Positions 16,273 to 25,511 are shown, numbered from the stretch's first letter. The stretch: DNA of 49,810 nucleotides from Rhodobacter ferrooxidans (GCF_000176015.1 NZ_ACYY01000025.1:1-49810); one strand, 5' to 3'. Translations and numbers: made by a program. The notes: generated from the sequence alone by a model not told the origin.

Positions 16273-18477
16273 ATGAGTGGAACAGGTAAGCGGTCAGCAC
16301 CGCTGGTGGCGGATCGGCGCTACAAGGTGCCGAAGGGCGGCGGTGGCAGCAGCCCGCCGCCGCGCAAGTCCGCGCCCGCACCCCGCAAGCGCAAGCCGCG
16401 CCGCCCGGCCCGCCGCCATGGCCTGCTGGTCGGGCTGATCCTGCTGATCTGGCGGGTGATCTGGGGCATCAGCTGGCGGATCGGGCTGACCGTGGCGCTG
16501 GTGCTGGCCGGGGCCACCTTCTATTTCCAGCAGCAGTTGCCGGAGCTGAACGCCCTTCTGGATGGCCGGGCCCGCGGCTCGGTCACCATGCTGGACCGCG
16601 ACGGCAAGGTGTTCGCCTGGCGCGGCGAGACCTTCGGCGGCCAGATCACCTCGGACACCGTCTCTCCCTATCTGCGCAACGCCGTGGTCGCCACCGAGGA
16701 CAAGCGGTTTTACCACCATTTCGGCGTCAGCCCGCGCGGCATCGCCTCGGCGGTCAGCATCAACCTGGCGGCAGGCCGTGGCCCGCTGGAGGGCAACGGC
16801 GGCTCGACCATCACGCAGCAGGTGGCGAAGCTGCTGTGCCTGGGGGTGAAATACGACCCGGCACAGTGGAAAGACGAATCCGCCTACGAGGATGACTGCC
16901 GGGCCGGTGGCATCTGGCGCAAGGTCAAGGAGATCCCCTTCGCCCTGGCGATGGAGCTGAAATATTCCAAGGCCGACATCCTGACGATCTATTTCAACCG
17001 CGCCTATCTGGGCGCCGGCGCCCGCGGCTTCGAGGCGGCGGCGCAGCGCTATTTCGGCAAGTCGGCCAACGAGGTCAACCCGGCCGAGGCGGCGATGCTG
17101 GCGGGGCTGTTGAAGGCACCGTCGAAATACGCCCCCACCAACAACCTCAAACGCGCGCAGGACCGTGCGGCGGTGATCGTCGGGCTGATGCAGGAGCAGG
17201 GCTATCTGACCAACGCCGAGGCCGACGCGGCGCTGGCCAATCCGGCGCAACTGTCCGAAGCCGCGGCCACCAAATCGGGCGGCTTCTTTGCCGACTGGGT
17301 GATGGAATCCGGCCCCGCCTTCCTGACCCGCGAGACCACCGAGGATGTGATCATCCACACCACGCTGGACCAGCGGCTGCAAAAGGCCACCGAAGACGCG
17401 CTGGCCGCCGTGTTCGATACCAAGGTGCGCGAAGGCTCGCAGGCGCAGGCGGCCATCGTGGTGATGTCGGCCGACGGGGCAGTGCGTGCCATGGTGGGCG
17501 GGCGCAAGATCGCCGAGGCAGGCTCGTTCAACCGCGCCACGCAAGCGCTGCGCCAGACCGGATCGGCCTTCAAACCCTTCGTCTATGCCGCCGCCATGGA
17601 CAACGGCTACAACCCGGCGGATTACGTGATGGACAGCCCGCTGACCATCAACATCCGCGGCTCCGGCCCCTGGACACCCTCGAACTACGACAATGAATTC
17701 AAGGGCATGATCACGCTGACCCAGGCCCTTGCCGAAAGCCGCAACATCCCGGCGGTGCGGATATCCGAGGCGATGGGCCGCGACACCGTGCGCCGCATCG
17801 CCGCCGGGTTCGGCTTGAAAAGCGATCTGGCGGCGGGGCCTGCACTGGCGCTGGGCGCCTCCGAGGCGACGCTCTTGGACATGACGGGCGCCTATGCGGG
17901 CATCCTGAACGGCGGCAGTTCGGTGAAACCTTACGGCCTGATCGACCTGCGGCTGCAGGGCGAACAGGAACCGCTGATCGGTCAGGGCGGCGGCATCGGC
18001 GAGCGGGTGATCTCGCCCGAGGCGGCGCAGCTTCTGACCTACATGATGATGCAGGTGATCGAAAAGGGCACCGGCAAGCGGGCGCGGCTGGAGGGGCGGC
18101 AGGTGGCGGGCAAGACCGGCACCACGCAAGCCGCGCGCGACGCCTGGTTCATCGGTTTCACCGCCGATTATGTGGCGGGTGTCTGGATGGGATACGACGA
18201 CAACAAGCCGCTGACCGGCGTCACCGGCGGCGGCCTGCCGGCCGAGATCTGGCACGAGGTGATGGTGCGGGTGCATGAAGGCCTGCCCGCGCGGCCCCTG
18301 TCGGTGATCGTGCCGACATACCGTGCCCCGCCGAACTCCGGCACCGCCAGCACCGCGCCGGTGGCCCCGCAGGCGCAGCAACCCCCGCAGGCGCAGCAAC
18401 CGCAGCCCGATCAGCGGGTTGATCCGGTCGAGCAGGTGCTGCGCGACGTGCTGGGCACTCTGGGCGGCAACAACTGA
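16273..18477 (+). CDS. penicillin-binding protein 1A family (bifunctional)
   Basis: The 734-residue class A penicillin-binding protein builds and crosslinks peptidoglycan. A basic, proline-rich cytosolic tail (residues 1-50) precedes a membrane anchor around LLVGLILLIWRVIWGISWRI. The transglycosylase domain has VVATEDKRFYHHFGVSPRG, with catalytic Glu142, and GGSTITQQVAKLL. The transpeptidase domain has the SxxK motif in QTGSAFKPFVYA (Ser431, Lys434), a SxN motif in ESRNIPAV and KTGTT near residue 616. The C-terminal tail is a Pro/Gln repeat (QAQQPPQAQQPQPDQ). It is divergent from glnK and followed by a clear terminator. Confidence 0.94.
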   Translation: MSGTGKRSAPLVADRRYKVPKGGGGSSPPPRKSAPAPRKRKPRRPARRHGLLVGLILLIWRVIWGISWRIGLTVALVLAGATFYFQQQLPELNALLDGRARGSVTMLDRDGKVFAWRGETFGGQITSDTVSPYLRNAVVATEDKRFYHHFGVSPRGIASAVSINLAAGRGPLEGNGGSTITQQVAKLLCLGVKYDPAQWKDESAYEDDCRAGGIWRKVKEIPFALAMELKYSKADILTIYFNRAYLGAGARGFEAAAQRYFGKSANEVNPAEAAMLAGLLKAPSKYAPTNNLKRAQDRAAVIVGLMQEQGYLTNAEADAALANPAQLSEAAATKSGGFFADWVMESGPAFLTRETTEDVIIHTTLDQRLQKATEDALAAVFDTKVREGSQAQAAIVVMSADGAVRAMVGGRKIAEAGSFNRATQALRQTGSAFKPFVYAAAMDNGYNPADYVMDSPLTINIRGSGPWTPSNYDNEFKGMITLTQALAESRNIPAVRISEAMGRDTVRRIAAGFGLKSDLAAGPALALGASEATLLDMTGAYAGILNGGSSVKPYGLIDLRLQGEQEPLIGQGGGIGERVISPEAAQLLTYMMMQVIEKGTGKRARLEGRQVAGKTGTTQAARDAWFIGFTADYVAGVWMGYDDNKPLTGVTGGGLPAEIWHEVMVRVHEGLPARPLSVIVPTYRAPPNSGTASTAPVAPQAQQPPQAQQPQPDQRVDPVEQVLRDVLGTLGGNN

Positions 18478-18490
18478 CCGGAATGAAAAA

Positions 18491-18520
18491 GCCGGGTGCG
18501 GTTCGGCACCCGGCGGTTTT
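18491..18520 (+). terminator. intrinsic terminator after the PBP1A gene
   Basis: GCCGGGTGC pairs with GCACCCGGC around GGTTCG and is followed by GGTTTT. It begins 14 bases after the stop codon. Confidence 0.85.
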
Positions 18521-18543
18521 GTGCTGCGGCAGGCCGGCCCGGA

Positions 18544-19158
18544 TCAGAGCCTTTTCAGATCCTCGATCAACCCATTGATGTCGCCCCGGCGGGCGTCCAG
18601 CATCGCGCCGACCTCGGTGCGTTCCGACGCCAGCATGTTGACGCCTTCGATGATGATGTTGAAAAACAGGTCCTTGCCGGACTTGTTGGACACATGCCAG
18701 CGCAGATCGAACGGCGCCTCGCCCCGAAGATGCGCCACCGAGATCACTTCGTAAAAGCTTTTCATCGGCCTGGCATCGACAACCTCGATCCGCCCGCCGA
18801 TGAATTCACGGAAGCGGCGGCCGTATTTGCGGCTGATGTAGCCCTCGTAGGCCTTGGTGAAAGAGGCCATCTGCCCGGCACTGGCCGATCTTGCGGCCAC
18901 GCCCAAAGCGGTGCGGGCAATCACCGGCACATCGGCATAGCGGTGGAAGATCCGCTCGAAGTCCGGAAACATCGCACTTTCCGACTTGCCGGAGTTGATC
19001 ACCGAGTTGACCTCGCTGATCGCCCGGTCGATCAGGGCCCGCGCGGTGTTGATGTCCAGCGCGAGGACAGGCCGCGGCAGCATCAGCATCGCCGCACCAC
19101 AGACAAGACCGCCGACAAGGCTGCGGCGGGTCAGGCCGATCTGAAATTCACTGGGCAT
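18544..19158 (-). CDS. mlaC: phospholipid-binding MlaC-family protein
   Basis: The 204-residue protein belongs to the MlaC/Ttg2D family, periplasmic carriers that move phospholipids between the outer membrane MlaA complex and the inner membrane MlaFEDB importer. Its N-terminus contains TRRSLVGGLVCGAAMLM, a twin-arginine-like signal peptide ending near VLA-LD. The mature part has INTARALIDRAISEVNSVIN, FERIFHRYADVPVIARTALG and YEGYISRKYGRRFREFIGG, typical of the family. Its ATG overlaps the end of mlaA by 11 bases, so the two are coupled. The mlaFED genes are not in the window. Confidence 0.88.
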   Translation of the reverse strand: MPSEFQIGLTRRSLVGGLVCGAAMLMLPRPVLALDINTARALIDRAISEVNSVINSGKSESAMFPDFERIFHRYADVPVIARTALGVAARSASAGQMASFTKAYEGYISRKYGRRFREFIGGRIEVVDARPMKSFYEVISVAHLRGEAPFDLRWHVSNKSGKDLFFNIIIEGVNMLASERTEVGAMLDARRGDINGLIEDLKRL

Positions 19159-19930
19159 AGGGATCCTCGATATCTTCGACTGCCACCGCCTGCCCCAGAT
19201 CGAAGCGGCGCTTTTGCAGATACAGCAAACGCATCTGGGCATAGCTGTCAGCACTACCATAAAGCACCGAGTCGACCGTAGACGAAAACCGCTGGCGATC
19301 ACCAAGTTTTGAAGCGAACTTCGCCACGGTGCCGACATAGCTTTCAGGTTTCTGCAACACCAGCGACAGCGGGTTCAACATCAGGTCCACCACCTTGCCG
19401 GCCGTGTCGCGTTCGGTCGATGGCCCCAGCAGCGGCAGTTCGACATAGGCCCCCTCGCCCAGGCCCCAGACATGCAGGGTCTCGCCAAAGTCGGTGCGTT
19501 TTCCCGGCAAACCGATCGCCGTCGCCGGATCGAACAGCCCGCCGATGCCCACCGTGGTGTTCAGCACAAAGCGCAGCGTGTTCTCGACCGCACGGTCCGG
19601 CCGGACCTGCAACAGGCCGTTGGCCACTTCGCCCGGCAGATCGAGGTTCGAAGCGAAATTGGTGACGCCGCGCCGCAGCGGCTCGGGCAGACCCTTGCCA
19701 TAGGCATTGGCGAACGGGGCCACCAGAGCCTTGTCGGCCGCCAGGTTGAAGGCGTGGACCTGACGGTTGGCTGCTTCGTTGGGGTCCCAGATCGTCGCGG
19801 AAGGCGGCGGGGCCGCACAAGCCGCAAGCAGCAAAAGCGCTGCGGCAACCGTGGCGCTGCGCCGCTGTGACCGCCTGCCTTGAACCATCCCTGTCAATGC
19901 CGGTACCCCCGTCAGATTTCCATGCTCCAT
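19148..19930 (-). CDS. mlaA: MlaA (VacJ) outer-membrane lipoprotein
   Basis: This protein of up to 260 residues is an MlaA lipoprotein, which removes phospholipids from the outer leaflet of the outer membrane. It has a lipoprotein signal with lipobox LLAAC, then IWDPNEAANRQVHAFNLAAD, NLDLPGEVANGLLQ, and the typical FGETLHVWGLGEGAYVELPL and GPSTERDTAGKVVD. The 19930 start puts 28 residues before the hydrophobic core; an ATG at 19888 (MVQGRRSQRRSATV) would give a more normal lipoprotein signal and may be the true start. It is divergent from the type I secretion genes and overlaps mlaC. Confidence 0.92.
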   Translation of the reverse strand: MEHGNLTGVPALTGMVQGRRSQRRSATVAAALLLLAACAAPPPSATIWDPNEAANRQVHAFNLAADKALVAPFANAYGKGLPEPLRRGVTNFASNLDLPGEVANGLLQVRPDRAVENTLRFVLNTTVGIGGLFDPATAIGLPGKRTDFGETLHVWGLGEGAYVELPLLGPSTERDTAGKVVDLMLNPLSLVLQKPESYVGTVAKFASKLGDRQRFSSTVDSVLYGSADSYAQMRLLYLQKRRFDLGQAVAVEDIEDPYAQ

Positions 19931-20071
19931 TCACGCAAAATAAGGGAATGGCAGGTCATTTTGTTCCAACGCTTACGCAGCCTTGTTGCGCAACACAACT
20001 GGCAAGCGTAACAATGGGGCAATTATGCCGAACAGTCCGTTTTTTTGCCGCCCCATCAGGAAAGTGCCCGC

Positions 20072-21808
20072 ATGAGCCGCAACATTCTTGGCGCAGGCCT
20101 TGCAGAACTGCGTGCGGCAAGGCGCGAATCCTTCGCCTTGATCGGGGCTGTGCTGATCTTCAGCGTCGTGGTCAATATCCTGATGCTGACCGGCCCGCTT
20201 TACATGTTGCAGATCTATGACCGCGTGCTGGGCAGCCGGTCGCGCGAAACCCTGATCGGGCTTTCCTTGCTGGTGATGTTCCTGTTTCTGGTCATGGGCA
20301 TCCTTGACCATGTGCGCGGCCGCATCATGGCGCGGGTCGGTGCGCGGTTTCAGGACAGGCTGGACCGGCGGGTGTTTCAGGCCTCGTTGCGGCGGTTGCA
20401 ACTGGCGCCGGGCGATCCTGCCGCCGTCGCCGGCCAGCGCGATCTGGAGGCGGTGCAGCGGCTGTGGTCCTCGCCGGTGCTGATCGCGCTGTTCGACATT
20501 CCCTGGACACCGCTGTTCATTGCTGCGGTCTTCGTGTTCCACCCCTGGATGGGCTGGATGGCGGTGGCGGGCGGCGCGTTTCTGGTGGCTGTCACCATCC
20601 TCAACCAACGGCTGACCCAGGGGCCGATGCACCGCGCCACCATGGCCACGCTGCAGGCCGAACGCATGGGCGACAACATCAAGTCCGAGGCCGAGGTGGT
20701 GCAGGCGCTGGGCATGACCGGCAGCGCCTTTGACCGCTGGCAACGGGCGCGGGGCGTGGCGCTGGCGCAAAGCATCAGCGTGGCCGATCTGGGCGGCGCG
20801 TTTTCAACCCTGTCGAAAACCTTCCGGCTGTTCCTGCAATCGGCGATGCTGGGCCTGGGGGCCTGGCTGGTGCTGAAGGGCGAGTTGAGCTCTGGCGCGA
20901 TGATCGCAGGCTCGATCCTGATGGGCCGCGCGCTGGCCCCGATCGAGATGGCGGTGGGCCAATGGTCGGTGGTGCAGCGGGCGCAGGAAGGCTGGGGCCG
21001 TCTGGCCGAGTTGTTCACCCGTATCCCGCCCGAAGTCAGCCACACCGCCCTGCCGCGGCCCCGCGCGGTGCTGGAAGCGCAGGGTCTGACCGTGGTGCCC
21101 CCCGGTGATCAGCAGGCGGTGCTGCGCGCGGTCAGTTTCCGGCTGGAGCCCGGGCAGGCGCTGGGGGTGATCGGGCCGTCGGGATCGGGCAAATCGACGC
21201 TGGCGCGGGCGCTGATCGGGGCGTGGAAACCGGCGGGCGGCAAGGTGCGGCTGGATGGTGCCACGCTGGAGCAATACGACCCGGATGTGCTGGGCAGCTA
21301 TATCGGCTACCTGCCGCAGCGGGTGGCGCTGTTTGACGGCACGGTGGCCGAGAACATCGCCCGGCTGCAAGGCAACCGCGATGATGCCATGGTCGTGGCC
21401 GCCGCCAAGCGCGCCGCGGCGCACGACATGATCCTGGGCCTGCCGGAAGCCTATGATACCCGCGTCACCAGCCTGGGCGGGCGGCTGTCGGGTGGCCAGA
21501 TCCAGCGCATCGGCCTGGCGCGGGCCATGTATGGCGACCCGGTGATCCTGGTGCTGGACGAGCCGAATTCCAACCTCGACAATGACGGGTCCATGGCGCT
21601 GAACCTGGCGATCCGCGCCATGAAAGCTGCGGGCGGTTCGGTGCTGATCATGGCGCACCGGCCCGCAGCCATTCAGGAATGTGACCTGCTGATGGTGATG
21701 GACAACGGCATGCGCACCGCCTTCGGCCCGCGCGACACCGTGCTGCGCGAAATGGTCAAGAACCATACCGAGATCGTGAAAAGCGCCGGCCCCGGAGGCG
21801 TGACATGA
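20072..21808 (+). CDS. type I secretion permease/ATPase (PrtD-like)
   Basis: The 578-residue protein is an ABC exporter half of the PrtD/HlyB class that powers type I secretion. Its N-terminal membrane domain (residues about 1-310) starts LRAARRESFALIGAVLIFSV and has LTGPLYMLQIYDRVLGSRS. The ATPase domain has Walker A GPSGSGKSTLARAL, Q-loop GYLPQRVALFDGTVAENIAR, signature LSGGQIQRIGLARAMYG and Walker B VILVLDEPNSNLD. There is no N-terminal C39-like domain. ATG 20072 has CAGGAAAG upstream. The adaptor gene overlaps it by 4 bases. No RTX substrate gene and no TolC-type outer-membrane gene is adjacent. Confidence 0.93.
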   Translation: MSRNILGAGLAELRAARRESFALIGAVLIFSVVVNILMLTGPLYMLQIYDRVLGSRSRETLIGLSLLVMFLFLVMGILDHVRGRIMARVGARFQDRLDRRVFQASLRRLQLAPGDPAAVAGQRDLEAVQRLWSSPVLIALFDIPWTPLFIAAVFVFHPWMGWMAVAGGAFLVAVTILNQRLTQGPMHRATMATLQAERMGDNIKSEAEVVQALGMTGSAFDRWQRARGVALAQSISVADLGGAFSTLSKTFRLFLQSAMLGLGAWLVLKGELSSGAMIAGSILMGRALAPIEMAVGQWSVVQRAQEGWGRLAELFTRIPPEVSHTALPRPRAVLEAQGLTVVPPGDQQAVLRAVSFRLEPGQALGVIGPSGSGKSTLARALIGAWKPAGGKVRLDGATLEQYDPDVLGSYIGYLPQRVALFDGTVAENIARLQGNRDDAMVVAAAKRAAAHDMILGLPEAYDTRVTSLGGRLSGGQIQRIGLARAMYGDPVILVLDEPNSNLDNDGSMALNLAIRAMKAAGGSVLIMAHRPAAIQECDLLMVMDNGMRTAFGPRDTVLREMVKNHTEIVKSAGPGGVT

Positions 21809-23124
21809 CCGGGGTGCCCCCTGCCGCCGGCAAACCCGTCTGGTCGGCCACCCGGCCGCTTGTGGTCGGCTTTCTGACGCTGGCCGTGCTGTTTGGCGGC
21901 TTCGGTCTGTGGAGCGTCAGCACCAACATCGCGGGTGCCATCGTCACCTCGGGCCAGATCGAGGTCGAGCAGAACCGTCAGGTGGTGCAGCACCCCGATG
22001 GCGGCGTGGTGGCCGAGATTGCGGTGGCCGAAGGCGATACCGTGCAGGCGGGCGATCTGCTGCTGCGGCTGGACGGTGCCACGATCCATTCCGAACTGGC
22101 CATCGTCGAGGGGCAGCTTTATGAAATGCTGGCCCGCCGCGCCCGGCTGACCGCCGAACGCGATGATGCCGAAGCGCCGCAGTTTCCGCCTGAACTGACG
22201 GCCGCCGCAACTGCCCGCGCCGATGTGGCCGAATTGATGGACGGCCAGTTGCGGCTGTTTAACGCCCGCCGCGATTCGCTGGCCCGTCAGGGCGACCAGT
22301 TGGCCGAGCGGCAAAAGCAGATCGAAAGCCAGATCACCGGCATCACCGCCCAGAACGATGCGCTGACCACGCAACTGGCGCTGATCCGTCAGGAACTCGC
22401 CGATCAGCAGCAATTGCTGGACAAGGGGCTGGCGCAATCGGGCCGGGTGCTGGCCTTGCAACGTGAAGAGGCGCGGATGCGCGGCCAGGTGGGCGAGCTG
22501 ACCGCCTCGGCGGCACAGGCCGGCCAGCAGATCACCGAAACCCGCATCCAGATCCTGCGGCTTGCCGCCGACCGCCGCGAAGAGGCCAGCACCCAGCTGC
22601 GCGACATCGGCAGTCAGGAACTGGAACTGGTGGAACGCCGCCGCGCCTTGGTGGAACGGGTGGCGCGGCTGGAGATCAGGGCCCCGGTGTCGGGCATCGT
22701 GCTGGGCTTGCAGGTCACCACGCCGCGCGCCGTGCTGCGCCCCGCCGACCCGGTGCTGTATCTGATCCCGCAGGACCGGCCGCTGATAATCGCCGCACAG
22801 GTGCCGACCATCCACATCGACCAGGTGCATGCGGGGCAGGAAGTGCGCCTGATGTTTTCGGCGTTTTCGGCCCGCACCACGCCCCAACTCAACGGCCATG
22901 TCGCGGTGGTTTCTGCCGATGCGCTGGTGGATCCTAAAAGCCAGACCAGCTATTACCGGGCCGAGATCGTGCTGGACCCGGGCGAGCAGCAAAAGTTGCA
23001 GGGCTTGACCCTGCTGCCCGGCATGCCGGTCGAGGCGTTCATCCGCACCGATGACCGCACGCCGCTGGCCTATCTGCTGAAACCCTTCACCGACTACTTC
23101 AACCGCGCCTTCCGCGAAACCTGA
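21805..23124 (+). CDS. HlyD-family type I secretion periplasmic adaptor
   Basis: This 439-residue membrane fusion protein links the inner-membrane exporter to an outer-membrane channel. A single transmembrane helix sits around residues 15-38 (VVGFLTLAVLFGGFGLWSVS). A lipoyl half follows (VVQHPDGGVVAEIAVAEGDT), then a long coiled coil (residues about 95-270, rich in Gln, Glu, Arg and Leu), the second lipoyl half (LEIRAPVSGIVLGLQ), and a beta-barrel domain to the C-terminus with ALVDPKSQTSYYRAEI. It starts in the ATGA overlap with the exporter gene and must act with it. Confidence 0.93.
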   Translation: MTGVPPAAGKPVWSATRPLVVGFLTLAVLFGGFGLWSVSTNIAGAIVTSGQIEVEQNRQVVQHPDGGVVAEIAVAEGDTVQAGDLLLRLDGATIHSELAIVEGQLYEMLARRARLTAERDDAEAPQFPPELTAAATARADVAELMDGQLRLFNARRDSLARQGDQLAERQKQIESQITGITAQNDALTTQLALIRQELADQQQLLDKGLAQSGRVLALQREEARMRGQVGELTASAAQAGQQITETRIQILRLAADRREEASTQLRDIGSQELELVERRRALVERVARLEIRAPVSGIVLGLQVTTPRAVLRPADPVLYLIPQDRPLIIAAQVPTIHIDQVHAGQEVRLMFSAFSARTTPQLNGHVAVVSADALVDPKSQTSYYRAEIVLDPGEQQKLQGLTLLPGMPVEAFIRTDDRTPLAYLLKPFTDYFNRAFRET

Positions 23125-23182
23125 TGCGGGCTTGCCGCCCTGCCCTGCCCCGGCTAGCCTGCCGCCAAATCAGGAGGCTGCC

Positions 23183-23644
23183 ATGACCACGATCGACTCT
23201 CGCCTTGAAGCCCTTGGCGTCACCCTGCCCGCGGCCCCGGCGCCTGCGGCCAATTATGTGCCCTATGTGCTGGCGGGAAAACTGCTGCACGTCTCGGGCC
23301 AGATCAGCCAGAACGAGGCCGGGCTGATCAAGGGCAAGCTGGGCGCCGATCTGGCCGTGGAACAGGGGGCCGAGGCCGCCCGCCGCTGCGCCATCAGCCT
23401 GCTTGCGCAACTGCGTGCCGCCTGTGACGGCGATTTCGGCCGCCTGAAACGGGTGGTGAAACTCACGGGCTTCGTGAACTCCACCGCCGATTTCACCGAC
23501 CAGCCCAAGGTGATCAACGGGGCTTCGGATTTTCTGGTGGCGGTGCTGGGTGATGCCGGTCGCCACGCCCGCTCGGCGGTGTCGGCGGCGTCCTTGCCGC
23601 TGGGCGTCGCGGTCGAGATTGACGCCATCTTCGAGCTTTCCTGA
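23183..23644 (+). CDS. RidA-family protein
   Basis: The 153-residue product belongs to the YjgF/YER057c/UK114 (RidA) family. Classical members hydrolyse reactive enamines and imines released by PLP enzymes; longer members like this have less certain roles. Visible parts are YVLAGKLLHVSGQISQNEAG, AISLLAQLRAACDGDFGRLK, VVKLTGFVNSTADFTDQPKV and RHARSAVSAASLPLGVAVEI, which carries the conserved Arg of the active cleft. AGGAGG is placed 6 bases before the ATG at 23183. The stop overlaps the next start (TGATG), so it is coupled to the phosphodiesterase gene. Confidence 0.92.
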   Translation: MTTIDSRLEALGVTLPAAPAPAANYVPYVLAGKLLHVSGQISQNEAGLIKGKLGADLAVEQGAEAARRCAISLLAQLRAACDGDFGRLKRVVKLTGFVNSTADFTDQPKVINGASDFLVAVLGDAGRHARSAVSAASLPLGVAVEIDAIFELS

Positions 23645-24417
23645 TGCCCGTCGTCGCGCTTCCGCAAGCGTTTCTGCACATCCCGCTGGCACATCGCGCC
23701 CTGCACGACCGCAGTCAGCGCCGCCCGGAAAACTCGCCCGCCGCCATTCGCGCGGCCGTGGCGGCAGGCTATGGCATCGAGATCGACGTGCAACTGTCAG
23801 CCGACGGTCAGGCCATGGTGTTCCACGACGACGACCTTGACCGGCTGACCGCCGAGAAAGGCCCGCTGCATGCCCGCAGCGCCGCCGACCTGGGCCGGAT
23901 TTTGCTGCATGACAGCGATGACGGCATCCCGACCCTGCCGCAGGTGCTTGCCCTGGTTGCCGGTCGCGTGCCGCTGCTGATCGAGATCAAGGATCAGGAC
24001 CGCATGTCCGGCCCGGTCAAGGGTGTGCTGGAAGCCGCCACCGCCAAAGCCCTTGCCAGCTACCACGGCCCGGCGGCGGTGATGTCGTTCAACCCGCACA
24101 GCATCATCGCCATGGCCGCCCTCGCCCCCGCCATTCCGCGCGGCCTGACCACCTGCGGCTTTGACCCGAAGGAATGGGCGCCGATGCCGGAAGTCCTGTG
24201 CGCCGCCTTGCGCGAAATCCCCGATTTCACCCGCGCCGAGGCCAGCTTCATCAGCCACGACTGGACCGACCTCGACCGCCGCCGCGTGACCGACCTGAAG
24301 GCGCAAGGCACGCCGATCCTGTGCTGGACCATCAAATTCCCCACCGCCGAGGCCTTCGCCCGCAAGATCGCCGACAACATCACCTTTGAAGGCTACGCGG
24401 CGCCGTTCACGGCCTGA
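23644..24417 (+). CDS. glycerophosphodiester phosphodiesterase
   Basis: The 257-residue protein is a GDPD TIM-barrel enzyme that hydrolyses glycerophosphodiesters to glycerol-3-phosphate and an alcohol. It shows the metal and catalytic set IPLAHRALHD, RRPENSPAAI, GYGIEIDVQLSADGQAMV and FHDDDLDRLT, then PLLIEIKDQ and a late ILCWTIKFPTAEAFARKI. There is no signal peptide, so it resembles cytosolic UgpQ-type enzymes. The ATG lies in the stop of the RidA-like gene. Confidence 0.93.
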   Translation: MPVVALPQAFLHIPLAHRALHDRSQRRPENSPAAIRAAVAAGYGIEIDVQLSADGQAMVFHDDDLDRLTAEKGPLHARSAADLGRILLHDSDDGIPTLPQVLALVAGRVPLLIEIKDQDRMSGPVKGVLEAATAKALASYHGPAAVMSFNPHSIIAMAALAPAIPRGLTTCGFDPKEWAPMPEVLCAALREIPDFTRAEASFISHDWTDLDRRRVTDLKAQGTPILCWTIKFPTAEAFARKIADNITFEGYAAPFTA

Positions 24418-24604
24418 GGCGTCGCCCGCGTCCGGGCGGGGTGGCCGCCACTTCCGCCAGCCGCCGCACCGCCAGCCAGCTTGCCACCGCCATCAGCCCG
24501 GCGGTGGCCAGGCACAGCGGCAGGCCGCCGATCTGGTAGCTGAGGCCCGACAGCAGCGTGCCCAGCAGGCGGCCAGCGGCGTTGGCCATGGAGTAAAAGC
24601 CAGC
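24411..24604 (-). pseudogene. C-terminal remnant of an MFS transporter (ArsJ-like)
   Basis: On the minus strand the reading AGFYSMANAAGRLLGTLLSG continues as LSYQIGGLPLCLATAGLMAV and ASWLAVRRLAEV. These are the last two helices of a major facilitator; the wording strongly resembles, from memory, the end of the organoarsenical exporter ArsJ. The other ten helices are missing. Upstream (24605-24800) I see no continuing transporter sequence, only a short open frame with no recognisable family and an AT-rich inverted repeat. The remnant tail runs to a stop at 24407. Confidence 0.6.
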
Positions 24605-24634
24605 GTGGCAAAGGCATGTGCGGCGCGGTTGTGT

Positions 24635-24664
24635 TCGATATTTCCTGAATACCGGAATATTTAC
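24635..24664. promoter_or_regulatory. AT-rich imperfect inverted repeat upstream of the MFS remnant
   Basis: ATATTTCC and GGAATAT face each other around TGAATACC in otherwise very GC-rich DNA. On the minus strand a TTGAGA hexamer stands just upstream, so it could be a promoter with an ArsR-type operator left from a deleted operon. This is inference from base composition and symmetry. Confidence 0.3.
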
Positions 24665-24807
24665 CGGTCTCAAGTGAAGCTTTCACGACAAAGGGGCCCT
24701 GCGATGGGCTGTCCAGCACCAACGCGATGCCGCCAAGGCCCTGCTGGCGCGGCGCAGGATGACCGGCGCAATGCGCAAGGGGGGCCGCGGCGATCCGGCC
24801 TGTGCCG

Positions 24808-25440
24808 TCAGGCGGTTGCGGGTGCCGGCTTGCGGGCGACGATGTAGGGGTTCTGGCGGTGGGCGCCGAAACAGCGTTGGTCCACCACCTCGAAACCGGC
24901 GTCATCAATCGCCTGCTGCAACTGCGGGATACGCAGCGAATTTGCGGCGGGAAACATGCCGAACGTCCGCAGCACCCGAAACAGCAGGCGCAGCTTCAGC
25001 CCCATGTCGGCAAAACACCAGGTCTTGCTGATCAGCAGGCCGCCGGGCCGCAGGTTGGCATGGATGCCGGCCAGAATACCGGGCAGATCGTTGACCAGAT
25101 GCAGGACGTTAAGCGCGAGGATCGCATCGAACGGGCCGCCATCAAAGGCGTGTTCGGCATTGCGCACGACGAAGCGCAGATTGTCGGGCGCGGGCTTGGC
25201 TTGGGCGATCCGGATCATCTCGGCCGAGAAATCCGTGGCGGTGAAGCTCGCAACCGCCGGGGCCAGATGGATCGCCGTGCCGCCGGTGCCGCAGCCGATT
25301 TCCAGCACCTTGTCGCCCGGTTGCAGCCGCGATGCGGCATCGGCCAGCAGCGCCTCGTAGGCGGCGGTGTCCTTGATCGGCCGGGCGGCATAGCGGTCGG
25401 CGATCCGGTTCCAGAACTTCTGGTTCTTGTCCACTGTCAC
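24808..25440 (-). CDS. class I SAM-dependent methyltransferase
   Basis: The 210-residue protein is a Rossmann-fold methyltransferase. It begins MTVDKNQKFWNRIADRYAAR and has motif I KVLEIGCGTGGTAIHLAPA, the acidic ATDFSAEMIRIAQAKPAPDN, motif IV FDAILALNVLHLVNDLPGIL, and LRPGGLLISKTWCFADMG. It resembles UbiE-type and tellurite/arsenite-type methyltransferases, but the substrate cannot be told. The last third (RIPQLQQAIDDAGFEVVDQR) is conserved in the group. It lies between an ArsJ-like remnant and nsrR; cotranscription with nsrR is possible, with 71 bases between them. Confidence 0.88.
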   Translation of the reverse strand: MTVDKNQKFWNRIADRYAARPIKDTAAYEALLADAASRLQPGDKVLEIGCGTGGTAIHLAPAVASFTATDFSAEMIRIAQAKPAPDNLRFVVRNAEHAFDGGPFDAILALNVLHLVNDLPGILAGIHANLRPGGLLISKTWCFADMGLKLRLLFRVLRTFGMFPAANSLRIPQLQQAIDDAGFEVVDQRCFGAHRQNPYIVARKPAPATA

Positions 25441-25511
25441 GGCTGTATCCTTTGGAAGCGGTGCGGCGCGATCAGCCCGCAGGTCGGGATTGACGGGTGC
25501 CGCATGCTGGC

